A stretch of DNA of 64,000 nucleotides from Parabacteroides timonensis (lineage in GTDB: Bacteria > Bacteroidota > Bacteroidia > Bacteroidales > Tannerellaceae): assembly GCF_900128505.1 (NCBI RefSeq), contig NZ_LT669940.1, forward strand, positions 1,482,764 through 1,546,763, read 5' to 3'. Below are positions 51,512-59,912 of this stretch, in pieces (the first letter of the stretch is position 1; the number at the start of each line of letters is the position of its first letter). The position numbers and the translations under genes were made by a program. The notes under the pieces are model-generated. The model did not search any database and was not told where the DNA came from. It saw nothing but the letters and a program-made list of their open reading frames with translations.

Positions 51512-54500
51512 ATGAGAGCACTATCTATTGTCCGATACATTAAGATTATTATAGTATTCCTATTATCCTACCAATGGATTTATGCGGAACAATTCAAGTT
51601 CATTCATTATGAAGTTGAAAACGGATTATCTTCCAATACAGTCCGCAGTATCATTCAGGATAGTCGGGGATTTATGTGGTTTGGCACGGAAAACGGATTA
51701 AACAGATTTGACGGTTATCATGTGAAAGTTTTTAAGAATATAATAGGCGACTCTACTTCTATTGGCAATAACTATATATATTCATTATTAGAAGATTCCA
51801 AAAAAATATTTTGGATAGGAACAGATGAAGGCGTCTATATCTACAATCCGGAACTGGAACAATTCAGATACTTTGCTATTCAGACAGACAATGGGACAAA
51901 AATCAAGAGTAACATAACAGCTATTGCTGAAGCCCCCAACGGAAATATCTGGTTTGCAACATTAAGTCAAGGTGTTTTCTGCTTCAACAAACAAACACAG
52001 CAACTAAAACAATATGAATCCATATCGGATAAAAGCAATTCACTGATTTCAAACACAATATTATATTTACACATCGATAGTCAAGGTTCGATATGGGTTG
52101 CTTCCCAACAAAACAAAGGAACCATAAATCGCTATGACCCGGAAAACGATCAGTTCATCACATACCAGATAGCGAAGATGAACGGAGAGTCTTGCGACTT
52201 GCGGATCTATGCCATTGAAGACGGAGACGAAGATAATCTATGGATAGGAACCTGGAATCATGGCATTTGTCAGCTAAACAAAAAGACATTAAAAATAGAA
52301 TCATTCCTGGTTCCGGGAACACCGAACGGAATCTCTCACGTTCACTATATCACCGAATATCAACCGGGTATTTTATTAGTTGGCTCCGACGACGGGCTTG
52401 CTTATTTTGATACAAAGACGAAGAAAGCAGAAGTAATGACTGCCACCGAATTAAAAAACAGTAGCCTTTCCAATAAATTTATCTATCCCATCTATAAAGA
52501 CAGGGAAGGAGGTGTTTGGGTCGGTACTTATCATGGCGGTGTCAACTATGCCGCTCCGATGAAAGGAATGATCAACGGATATACCCATTCGGATTATAGT
52601 AATTCTGTCGGTGGAAATATTATCAGTTGTTTTTGTGAAGATCCATCCGGTAATATCTGGATCGGTTCAGACGATGGCGGCCTGAGTTATTTTAATACGC
52701 AAAACAAAAAATTCACGAATTATCAGCCGGATCCGAACCGTAACAGTCTATCCTACCATAATATCCACGCCTTATTCCTGGATAATGAGAATTTATGGAT
52801 CGGAACCTATTCCGGTAATCTGAATATACTAAATACCCGAACCGGTAAATTCTCCCAATATTTCGCCGACTCAACCGATAAGATTCCCTCGGATATGAGC
52901 AGTGTGTATTCTATCTATAAAGACAAACAAAACAATATCTGGGTGGGAACCATGCAGAGCATCCTGCGTTATGACCGCCCAAACGATGGTTTCAATAAAG
53001 TCAAAGAAACAGGAACAACTACCAGTTGTATATTGCAGGATTCAGACGACAATATATGGTTTGCCACACTGGGTAAAGGACTCTTTTGCTTTAACCCGAA
53101 AACAGAAAAATGGGAACAATATACATTAAACCCTGATGATAAAAACACCTTATCGACCAACCAGATAAATAGTCTCTGCCTGGATGACAAACAACAATTA
53201 TGGGTAGGAACCGATAACGGAATATGCCGGTTTGATAAAACAATCGGAAACTTCGTACGTGTACCGCTGAATATATCACAAGCAGCCGTTACCGGTGTCG
53301 TTTTTAATCTGGGCTATTTATGGATCAGTACGATTAACGGGCTTATATCTTACTGCCTAGAGACCGGAAAACAACGGATCTTCTTTAAGAGCGATGGACT
53401 ACAAAGCGACCAATATGGGGTCAATGCCGTCTTACTGGCATCCTCAGGACTTTTATATCTGGGAACCACCAACGGTTTCTGCGAACTCGATACTCGTACC
53501 ATCACCTTTAATACTTATATACCGCCGGTAGTAATTACAAACCTGCAGGTATTCAATAAAGATGTAAAAATCGAAGAGAAAGGTATCCTTCCTCAATCGA
53601 CGACCAGTATTAAAGAAATTGAACTCTCTTACAAACATAATGTATTCAGCATCGAATATGTGAGCCTTAGTTATAGTGTACCGGCCAAAAACCAGTATAA
53701 ATATAAACTGGAAGGTTTCGACAAAGACTGGAACTTTGTAGGTAACCAGCGAAAAGCGACCTATACTAATTTACCGGCCGGTAAATACAAGTTCCATGTA
53801 ATGGGTTCAAATAACGATGGCGTATGGAATGAAGAGGCTACAACCGTAGATATAATCATTCATCCCCCCTTCTGGCGTTCACATTTGGCCTATTTCATTT
53901 ATATCATATCAATCATAGGATTGGTATGCTACATTATATATGCAATGAAGCTACGAACAGAAAAACGTCATAAAGCCCGCATGCTTCAACTGAGTGTGGA
54001 AAAAGAGAAGGAACTGCATGATGCCAAGATCAATTTCTTTACCCTGATCGCCCATGAAATACGAACACCGGTCTCTTTAATTATCGGACCGCTCGAAAAG
54101 ATAATGGAAACCTCATCAACTCTTCCTACAACGATCCAGAGTGCATTAAATATAATCGATCGCAACAGTCAGCGACTCCTGTCATTGGTCAATCAGTTGC
54201 TGGATTTCCGGAAAGCGGAACAGGGAGCATTCGTGATCAACTTCTCCGAACAAAATATGTACGAATTACTCCAGAACCTGTATGATCGTTTCAAACCGAT
54301 GATCGAACAGAAAGGTATCGCCTTTTCTTTTGATATGCCGGATAAAGGAATTATGGCCATTGTCGATCCCGAAGCGATAACTAAAGTCATCAGTAACCTG
54401 CTCACCAATGCCACCAAATACGCTTCCGGCAAAATTACGATGACCTGCGGGATTCATAATAGAGCTGTTATCATCAAAGTCTCGGATGATGGCCGGGGAA

Positions 54501-55552
54501 TATCCGAACTGGAACAGAATAATATATTCCTTCCTTTCTATCAGATAGCCCAGAGCCATAAACCAGGTACAGGACTCGGACTTTCGCTGGCTAAATTACT
54601 GGTAGATGCCCATCATGGCATGATTGAAGTAGAAAGTACAGCAGAGCAAGGAACAACATTTACTGTTACAATACCATTGGAACAACCCAATGTTGCTCCC
54701 GCAAAATCTAAAAAGGATATAGTGACCGACTATACGGTTCCCGAAGAGGAACCGTACACCAAAGATGCTACCAGTCAACTAATCGCATCTTCCGGCCGCC
54801 CCACATTATTGATCGTAGAAGACAATACCGACATGAGGAGCTTCCTCCATGACAGTTTCAAAGAGACATACAATATTCTATTGGCAGAAAACGGTCAGGA
54901 AGGATTAGAACAGCTGAAAAAACAACCTGTCGATCTTATCATAAGCGACGTGATGATGCCGGTTATGGATGGTTTCGCATTTGCCAAAGAGGTAAAGGAA
55001 AACGTTTCTTACAGCCATATCCCATTGGTATTGCTGACTGCGAAAACCGATAATATATCGAAAGTAACCGGTATAAAGTCCGGAGCAGATGCCTACATCG
55101 AAAAACCTTTCTCGACACAGGTATTACGTGCCCAAATCGAGAATTTGCTCGAATCGCGGAAAAAACTGAGAAAGAAGTTTTCAGAAATGCCGTTCGTTCC
55201 TCTGGATAGTGTAGCTGTCAATAAGGCTGACGAACAGTTCTTGTCGAAGATGAACGAGATCATTGAAAAGAATATATCGAATGTCGACTTCTCCATCGAT
55301 GTATTGGCAGAACAATTATGCATCAGCCGGTCGGGATTGTTTGCCAAAATAAAAACGCTGGTAGAAATGACCCCGAATGAACTGATACAGCTTGTCCGTT
55401 TAAAGAAAGCGGCAGAGTTGTTAGCAACACAGAAATATCGTATCAACGAAATATGTTACCAGGTTGGATTCAACAACCCTTCTTATTTCTCCAAATGTTT
55501 CCAGAAACAATTTGGAGTTTTGCCGAAAGATTTTATGAACAAAAAAAACTAA
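51512..55552 (+). CDS. Hybrid two-component system regulator (HTCS) of the PUL
   Basis: This protein of about 1,346 residues fuses sensor and regulator. A signal segment (IKIIIVFLLSYQWIYAE) is followed by a periplasmic double propeller of about 14 Reg_prop repeats (pattern D..G.lWfGT..GL, residues about 30-690). Next are a Y_Y_Y domain (about 690-780), a membrane helix (LAYFIYIISIIGLVCYIIYAM, about 790-810), histidine kinase HisKA with HEIRTP (His near 847) and an ATPase domain with DDGRGIS and GTGLGLSLAK. A receiver with phospho-acceptor in LIISDVMMPVMDG (Asp near 1146) and an AraC-type HTH (about 1245-1346) end the protein. It senses a periplasmic oligosaccharide and activates the divergent susC operon. 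The start at 51512 is chosen because the promoter lies after ATG 51434. Confidence 0.95.
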   Translation: MRALSIVRYIKIIIVFLLSYQWIYAEQFKFIHYEVENGLSSNTVRSIIQDSRGFMWFGTENGLNRFDGYHVKVFKNIIGDSTSIGNNYIYSLLEDSKKIFWIGTDEGVYIYNPELEQFRYFAIQTDNGTKIKSNITAIAEAPNGNIWFATLSQGVFCFNKQTQQLKQYESISDKSNSLISNTILYLHIDSQGSIWVASQQNKGTINRYDPENDQFITYQIAKMNGESCDLRIYAIEDGDEDNLWIGTWNHGICQLNKKTLKIESFLVPGTPNGISHVHYITEYQPGILLVGSDDGLAYFDTKTKKAEVMTATELKNSSLSNKFIYPIYKDREGGVWVGTYHGGVNYAAPMKGMINGYTHSDYSNSVGGNIISCFCEDPSGNIWIGSDDGGLSYFNTQNKKFTNYQPDPNRNSLSYHNIHALFLDNENLWIGTYSGNLNILNTRTGKFSQYFADSTDKIPSDMSSVYSIYKDKQNNIWVGTMQSILRYDRPNDGFNKVKETGTTTSCILQDSDDNIWFATLGKGLFCFNPKTEKWEQYTLNPDDKNTLSTNQINSLCLDDKQQLWVGTDNGICRFDKTIGNFVRVPLNISQAAVTGVVFNLGYLWISTINGLISYCLETGKQRIFFKSDGLQSDQYGVNAVLLASSGLLYLGTTNGFCELDTRTITFNTYIPPVVITNLQVFNKDVKIEEKGILPQSTTSIKEIELSYKHNVFSIEYVSLSYSVPAKNQYKYKLEGFDKDWNFVGNQRKATYTNLPAGKYKFHVMGSNNDGVWNEEATTVDIIIHPPFWRSHLAYFIYIISIIGLVCYIIYAMKLRTEKRHKARMLQLSVEKEKELHDAKINFFTLIAHEIRTPVSLIIGPLEKIMETSSTLPTTIQSALNIIDRNSQRLLSLVNQLLDFRKAEQGAFVINFSEQNMYELLQNLYDRFKPMIEQKGIAFSFDMPDKGIMAIVDPEAITKVISNLLTNATKYASGKITMTCGIHNRAVIIKVSDDGRGISELEQNNIFLPFYQIAQSHKPGTGLGLSLAKLLVDAHHGMIEVESTAEQGTTFTVTIPLEQPNVAPAKSKKDIVTDYTVPEEEPYTKDATSQLIASSGRPTLLIVEDNTDMRSFLHDSFKETYNILLAENGQEGLEQLKKQPVDLIISDVMMPVMDGFAFAKEVKENVSYSHIPLVLLTAKTDNISKVTGIKSGADAYIEKPFSTQVLRAQIENLLESRKKLRKKFSEMPFVPLDSVAVNKADEQFLSKMNEIIEKNISNVDFSIDVLAEQLCISRSGLFAKIKTLVEMTPNELIQLVRLKKAAELLATQKYRINEICYQVGFNNPSYFSKCFQKQFGVLPKDFMNKKN

Positions 55553-55558
55553 AGCAGT

Positions 55559-56485
55559 ATGAATATACAGCAACTCGAGTACATCCTGGCGGTAGACACA
55601 TTCCGCCACTTTGCAAAAGCTGCAGAACATTGCAGAGTAACACAACCTACTCTCAGTATGATGATCCAAAAATTGGAAGACGAACTGGGTATTAAATTAT
55701 TCGACAGAAATATGCAACCGGTCTGTCCTACTCCGGCCGGAAGGAAAGTGATCGACCAAGCCCGTACCGTATTATACCAGGCCTCCCTGATAAAAGATAT
55801 CGTGAATGAAGAAGAACAGTCGCTGAAAGGAACTTTCCGCCTGGCCGTTTTACCAACGATTGCCCCTTATCTGCTTCCCCGTTTCTTCCAGCAGCTATCA
55901 GAAAAACATCCCGACCTGGATATCCGTATCCTGGAAATGAAAACAGCCCCGACAATGTCTGCCATATTAAACGGAGAGATCGATGCAGCCATCATTGCCA
56001 ACCAACCGACCGAGACACAACTGCAAGGCGATACATTATATTACGAACAGTTCTTCGGCTATGTAGCCGAAAACGATCCGGTATTCAAAAAAGACCTGAT
56101 CCGTACAGCCGATATCAGCGACGAACACCTCTGGCTATTGGACGAAGGACATTGCTTCCGCGACCAGTTGATGCGTTTCTGCCAGATGGAGAAAGTAAAA
56201 CTCCGCCAGGCAGCCTACCGTTTGGGAAGCCTCGAAACATTCATGCGAATGGTTGAAAGCGGTAATGGTGTCACGTTCATTCCCGAACTGGCTACCCTGC
56301 AACTCAGTGAAGAACAAAAGAAACTGGTACGTCCTTTCGCTATCCCTAAACCGGCACGCGAAATTGTCTGGATCACCCGTAAAGATTTTATCCGTCATAC
56401 CATTGCAGGCATGTTGATCGAGAGCATTAAAAAGTCCGTACCGAAAGAAATGTTGACGCTTCAGGCTGGATTAAAAGTAGTCTGA
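55559..56485 (+). CDS. oxyR: OxyR peroxide-sensing LysR-type regulator
   Basis: This 308-residue LysR protein has an N-terminal winged HTH (MNIQQLEYILAVDTFRHFAKAAEHCRVTQPTLSMMIQKLE). The sensor motif DEGHCFRDQLMRFC places cysteines exactly at residues 199 and 208, the positions of the redox pair in E. coli OxyR. Oxidation to the disulfide turns on peroxide-defence genes such as dps and catalase. The start lies 6 bases after the HTCS stop with no visible promoter between, so it may be transcribed from within or through the regulator gene. In Bacteroides oxyR is, as far as I recall, a divergent neighbour of dps; here the two are 33.6 kb apart but still in that orientation. Confidence 0.95.
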   Translation: MNIQQLEYILAVDTFRHFAKAAEHCRVTQPTLSMMIQKLEDELGIKLFDRNMQPVCPTPAGRKVIDQARTVLYQASLIKDIVNEEEQSLKGTFRLAVLPTIAPYLLPRFFQQLSEKHPDLDIRILEMKTAPTMSAILNGEIDAAIIANQPTETQLQGDTLYYEQFFGYVAENDPVFKKDLIRTADISDEHLWLLDEGHCFRDQLMRFCQMEKVKLRQAAYRLGSLETFMRMVESGNGVTFIPELATLQLSEEQKKLVRPFAIPKPAREIVWITRKDFIRHTIAGMLIESIKKSVPKEMLTLQAGLKVV

Positions 56486-56549
56486 ACATTATTTTTACTG
56501 CATGGCGAAAAATATTATTACTTTTTGCTTGTAGTTTCCAAAAAAGCGT

Positions 56550-56557
56550 TACTTTTG
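56550..56557 (+). promoter_or_regulatory. Promoter -7 box of the Phe/Tyr operon
   Basis: TACTTTTG is an exact TAnnTTTG match. TTTG at 56524-56527 (22-base gap) and CTTG at 56528-56531 (18-base gap) are candidate -33 boxes. The expected transcript start, near 56564, lies about 20 bases before the leader peptide ATG. Confidence 0.7.
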
Positions 56558-56584
56558 CTGCGTATTTAAAAACAAACGAGACAA

Positions 56585-56659
56585 ATGAATCGATTTAGCT
56601 TTACATATTTCTTTTATTACTTTTACTTTAGCAGAGTGAAGGCAGGAATTTGTATGTAA
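56585..56659 (+). CDS. pheL: Phe/Tyr-rich leader peptide (attenuator)
   Basis: This short frame encodes 24 residues: MNR, then FSFTYFFYYFYF, then SRVKAGICM. Six Phe and four Tyr codons fall within residues 4-15. Such a run next to a terminator and upstream of Phe and Tyr biosynthesis genes is the hallmark of ribosome-mediated transcription attenuation. When charged Phe- or Tyr-tRNA is scarce the ribosome stalls in this run, and the alternative RNA fold lets transcription continue. The gene symbol is by analogy with the enteric leader. The peptide itself likely has no further role. Confidence 0.88.
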   Translation: MNRFSFTYFFYYFYFSRVKAGICM

Positions 56660-56708
56660 AGCGTTGATGATAGAAAATATGTATCAATAAAATATATGAA
56701 GTCCTGCC
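56641..56708 (+). promoter_or_regulatory. Antiterminator pairing of the Phe/Tyr attenuator
   Basis: GGCAGGA (56641-56647, inside the last codons of the leader peptide) is fully complementary to TCCTGCC (56702-56708), the 5' arm of the terminator. Two more pairs and a wobble extend the helix to about 11 bp. A ribosome stalled in the Phe/Tyr codons leaves 56641 free to pair, and one that reaches the stop at 56657-56659 covers it. Confidence 0.8.
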
Positions 56709-56729
56709 GGTTACGGTGGGACTTTTTTT
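56699..56729 (+). terminator. Attenuator terminator of the Phe/Tyr operon
   Basis: The arms AAGTCCTGCCG (56699-56709) and CGGTGGGACTT (56714-56724) form an 11-bp stem with two G-T wobbles and a 4-base loop. A T-run follows to 56729. The stem ends 20 bases before the prephenate dehydratase ATG. Confidence 0.88.
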
Positions 56730-56748
56730 ATGACTTTAAGACAGAAAG

Positions 56749-57594
56749 ATGAAAAAGAGAGTAGCAATTCAGGGAATAGCCGGTTCGTATCACGATATCG
56801 CAGCCCGTAGCTTCTATGAAGGTGGAGAAATTGAGATTGTTGGATGCAATACATTCAGAGATGTAATCACGACCATCAAGAAAGATCCGGCGATACTGGG
56901 TCTGATGGCCATCGAGAATACGATTGCAGGAAGCCTGCTGCAGAATCATGAGCTGATACGCGAAAGCGGTTTGCGGGTGATCGGTGAATACAAATTGCGT
57001 ATTTCGCATTCGCTGGTTGCACTGCCGGGAACGACGATACACGAAATTACGGAAGTCAACTCCCACCCTATCGCGCTGATGCAATGTACCGACTTTCTCG
57101 ATACCCTGCCGAACGTGAAGATGGTAGAAAAAGAAGATACCGCCATGAGCGCCCGCTGGATTTCCGAGAATAAGCTGAAAGGACACGCCGCCGTCTGCGG
57201 TAAACTGGCTGCTAAGATATACAACATGGAAATCCTTGCCGAAGGGATAGAGACAAATAAACGCAACTTCACCCGCTTCCTGGCCCTGGCAGACCGATGG
57301 ACGGCAGAAGACTTGCTCGAAAAGACAGAAATCAACAAATCATCTCTCGTTTTCGCTCTCCCCCACACCTCCGGCAGCCTTTCCAAAGTGCTTTCTATTC
57401 TTTCTTTCTACGACATGAATCTTTCCAAAATACAATCGCTCCCGATCATCGGCCGCGAATGGGAATATTTGTTCTATATCGATCTGACATTTACTGATTA
57501 TACCAGATACAAACAAGCATTGGATGCAATCATCCCATTAACAAAGGATTTAAAAATATTAGGCGAATATGCAGAAGGAAAACAAAGTGTGTAA
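56749..57594 (+). CDS. pheA: Prephenate dehydratase
   Basis: This 281-residue monofunctional prephenate dehydratase makes phenylpyruvate from prephenate in Phe synthesis. The catalytic domain (about 1-180) has VAIQGIAGSYHDIAAR at the N-terminus, LGLMAIENTIAGSLLQNHELI, and the catalytic TRF motif in RNFTRFLAL (near residue 172). The C-terminal ACT domain (about 200-275; SLVFALPHTSGSLSKVLSIL) binds Phe for feedback inhibition. There is no chorismate mutase domain, unlike enteric PheA; the mutase is fused to the DAHP synthase two genes downstream. It overlaps the aminotransferase gene by 26 bases. Confidence 0.95.
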   Translation: MKKRVAIQGIAGSYHDIAARSFYEGGEIEIVGCNTFRDVITTIKKDPAILGLMAIENTIAGSLLQNHELIRESGLRVIGEYKLRISHSLVALPGTTIHEITEVNSHPIALMQCTDFLDTLPNVKMVEKEDTAMSARWISENKLKGHAAVCGKLAAKIYNMEILAEGIETNKRNFTRFLALADRWTAEDLLEKTEINKSSLVFALPHTSGSLSKVLSILSFYDMNLSKIQSLPIIGREWEYLFYIDLTFTDYTRYKQALDAIIPLTKDLKILGEYAEGKQSV

Positions 57595-58759
57595 CATCAC
57601 ACCTGCCGACCGTGTCGGTAGCGTACAGGAATACTACTTCTCAAAGAAACTGAAAGAGGTAGCCGAAATGAATGCCGCAGGCAAGAACGTAATCAGCCTG
57701 GGTGTAGGTAGTCCCGACCTGCCTCCTTCGAAACAGACAATCGAAACGTTGTGCGAACATGCCCATAATGCCAATGAGCACGGTTATCAGCCGTATGTGG
57801 GTATTCCGGAATTACGTAAAGGTTTTGCTGACTGGTATAAGACCTGGTACGATGTGGAACTGGACCCGAAGACGGAGATCCAGCCGTTGATCGGTTCCAA
57901 GGAAGGTATCCTGCATATCTCGCTGGCTTTTCTGAATCCGGGAGACGGCGTATTGGTTCCCAACCCGGGTTACCCGACCTATAGTTCTGTCAGCAAATTG
58001 GTACAAGCCAACCTGATATCTTATGAGTTAAAAGAAGAATTAGGATGGCAACCGGATTTCGAAGCATTGGAAAAAATGGATCTTTCCAACGTAAAACTGA
58101 TGTGGGTAAATTACCCCAATATGCCGACCGGAGCCAATGCGAGTATGGAACTTTTCGAGAAGTTGGTTGCTTTCGGACGTAAGCACGGTATTATTATATG
58201 TAATGACAATCCGTATAGTTTTATACTAAACGAACATCCATTAAGTATTCTCAGCGTACCGGGAGCCAAAGATATTTGCATCGAGATGAACTCGATGAGC
58301 AAGGCACACAATATGCCGGGTTGGCGTATGGCTATGTTGGCTTCGAATGCACAATTCGTTCAATGGATACTGAAGGTGAAAAGCAATATCGACTCAGGCC
58401 AATTCAAACCGATGCAACATGCAGCAGTGGAAGCCCTCAAAGCTCCGAAAGAATGGTACGATACTATGAACCGAACTTACCGCAGTCGTCGCGACCTGGC
58501 AGGACAAATCATGCATGCCATAGGATGTATATATGATGAAAACCAGGTAGGAATGTTCCTTTGGGGAAAGATACCGGCAACAGCAGAAGGTAGTGAAGCA
58601 CTGGCAAACAAAGTATTGTACGAAGCCAATGTATTTGTCACTCCCGGATTTATCTTCGGAAGTTGCGGTGAACGTTATATCCGCATTTCCCTTTGTTGCA
58701 AGAATGAAGCATTACAGGAAGCATTAGATAGAATCAAACAATTAGAAATAAACAAATAA
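57569..58759 (+). CDS. Class I/II PLP aminotransferase (Phe/Tyr synthesis)
   Basis: This 396-residue fold-type I aminotransferase is closest in pattern to the LL-diaminopimelate/aspartate aminotransferase group. It shows ISLGVGSPDLPPSKQTIE (about 40-57), PNPGYPTYSSV, VNYPNMPTGANAS (Asn contacting PLP), NDNPYSFIL, and the Schiff-base lysine in NSMSKAHNMPGWRMAML (near residue 240). The C-terminal FVTPGFIFGSCGERYIRISL holds the carboxylate-binding Arg. Lying between prephenate dehydratase and DAHP synthase, it most likely transaminates phenylpyruvate and 4-hydroxyphenylpyruvate. It overlaps pheA by 26 bases, so it is coupled. Confidence 0.92.
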   Translation: MQKENKVCNITPADRVGSVQEYYFSKKLKEVAEMNAAGKNVISLGVGSPDLPPSKQTIETLCEHAHNANEHGYQPYVGIPELRKGFADWYKTWYDVELDPKTEIQPLIGSKEGILHISLAFLNPGDGVLVPNPGYPTYSSVSKLVQANLISYELKEELGWQPDFEALEKMDLSNVKLMWVNYPNMPTGANASMELFEKLVAFGRKHGIIICNDNPYSFILNEHPLSILSVPGAKDICIEMNSMSKAHNMPGWRMAMLASNAQFVQWILKVKSNIDSGQFKPMQHAAVEALKAPKEWYDTMNRTYRSRRDLAGQIMHAIGCIYDENQVGMFLWGKIPATAEGSEALANKVLYEANVFVTPGFIFGSCGERYIRISLCCKNEALQEALDRIKQLEINK

Positions 58760-58771
58760 AAGTATACAATC

Positions 58772-59839
58772 ATGGAAATGGAATTAGAATCGATCTTATT
58801 ACCCGGTGTAGACCCCCAGCGTCCTATCATCATCTCCGGCCCGTGTAGTGCCGAAACAGAAGAACAAGTAATGGAAGCCGCTCATCAGCTTTCGTCCAAA
58901 GGAGTTAAAATATTCCGCGCCGGAATTTGGAAACCCCGTACTAAACCGGGAGGTTTCGAAGGTATTGGAGCAGAAGGTCTGCAATGGTTGAAACGCGTGA
59001 AGAAAGAAACCGGAATGTATGTCGCTACCGAAGTGGCAACAAAAGATCATGTATTCGAAGCCTTGAAAGCCGGTATCGACATTCTGTGGATCGGTGCACG
59101 TACCACCGTAAACCCATTTGCCGTACAGGAAATCGCAGACGCATTGAAAGGGGTAGACATCCCCGTACTGATCAAGAACCCGGTAAACCCGGATTTGGAA
59201 TTGTGGATCGGAGCTTTCGAACGTCTGTACGGAGCAGGTATCCGTAAATTGGGTGCTATCCACCGTGGATTCAGTTCATACGACAAAAAGATGTACCGTA
59301 ACCTGCCGCTGTGGCATATTCCTATCGAACTGCGCCGCCGCATGCCGAACCTGCCGATCTTCTGCGATCCCAGCCATATCGGTGGTAAACGCGAACTGAT
59401 CGCTCCGCTGTCTCAACAGGCTATGGATCTGAGTTTCGACGGTTTGATGATCGAATCACACCCATGTCCGGATTGTGCATGGAGCGACGCTTCACAGCAG
59501 ATCACTCCGGATGTCCTGGATTATGTTGTCAACCTATTGGTTATCCGTAACGAAACACAGACAACAGAAAATCTTGCCGAACTGCGTCGCCAGATCGATG
59601 GCATCGACGAACAATTACTCGAACTGCTGGCTAAACGTATGCGTATCTCACGCGAAATCGGGGTGTATAAGAAAGAGCATAACATGCCTATCCTGCAGTC
59701 ACCGCGTTACAGCGAGATTCTGGAAAAACGTTCCGATATGGGACAGACAATGGAACTGAACGTGGACTTTGTAAAAGAAATATTGAAAGAGATACATGAA
59801 GAGTCTGTTCGTCAGCAGATGATCATCATGAACGAGTAA
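58772..59839 (+). CDS. DAHP synthase-chorismate mutase fusion
   Basis: This 355-residue bifunctional enzyme has an N-terminal class I DAHP synthase barrel (about 15-260; IIISGPCSAETEEQV, GIWKPRTKPGGFEG, CDPSHIGGKRELI). It condenses PEP and erythrose-4-phosphate, the first step of the shikimate pathway. A C-terminal AroQ chorismate mutase domain (about 270-350; LAELRRQIDGIDEQLLELLAKRMRISREIG) makes prephenate. The fusion supplies the mutase missing from both pheA and tyrA in this operon and lets the mutase domain act in feedback control, as known for this family. It is 12 bases after the aminotransferase. Confidence 0.95.
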   Translation: MEMELESILLPGVDPQRPIIISGPCSAETEEQVMEAAHQLSSKGVKIFRAGIWKPRTKPGGFEGIGAEGLQWLKRVKKETGMYVATEVATKDHVFEALKAGIDILWIGARTTVNPFAVQEIADALKGVDIPVLIKNPVNPDLELWIGAFERLYGAGIRKLGAIHRGFSSYDKKMYRNLPLWHIPIELRRRMPNLPIFCDPSHIGGKRELIAPLSQQAMDLSFDGLMIESHPCPDCAWSDASQQITPDVLDYVVNLLVIRNETQTTENLAELRRQIDGIDEQLLELLAKRMRISREIGVYKKEHNMPILQSPRYSEILEKRSDMGQTMELNVDFVKEILKEIHEESVRQQMIIMNE

Positions 59840-59850
59840 TAAGCGTCCGC

Positions 59851-59889
59851 TTGCGTCGTGATGTGATGCTGTGTCACATCACGACGCAA
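59851..59889. repeat. Perfect 16-bp intercistronic hairpin
   Basis: TTGCGTCGTGATGTGA (59851-59866) pairs perfectly with its complement at 59874-59889 around a 7-base loop, 11 bases after the DAHP synthase stop and 23 before the tyrA start. No T-run follows on the plus strand, so it is more likely an mRNA processing or stability element than a terminator. Confidence 0.8.
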
Positions 59890-59912
59890 AATAAAAACAA
59901 AAAGAATAAGAA

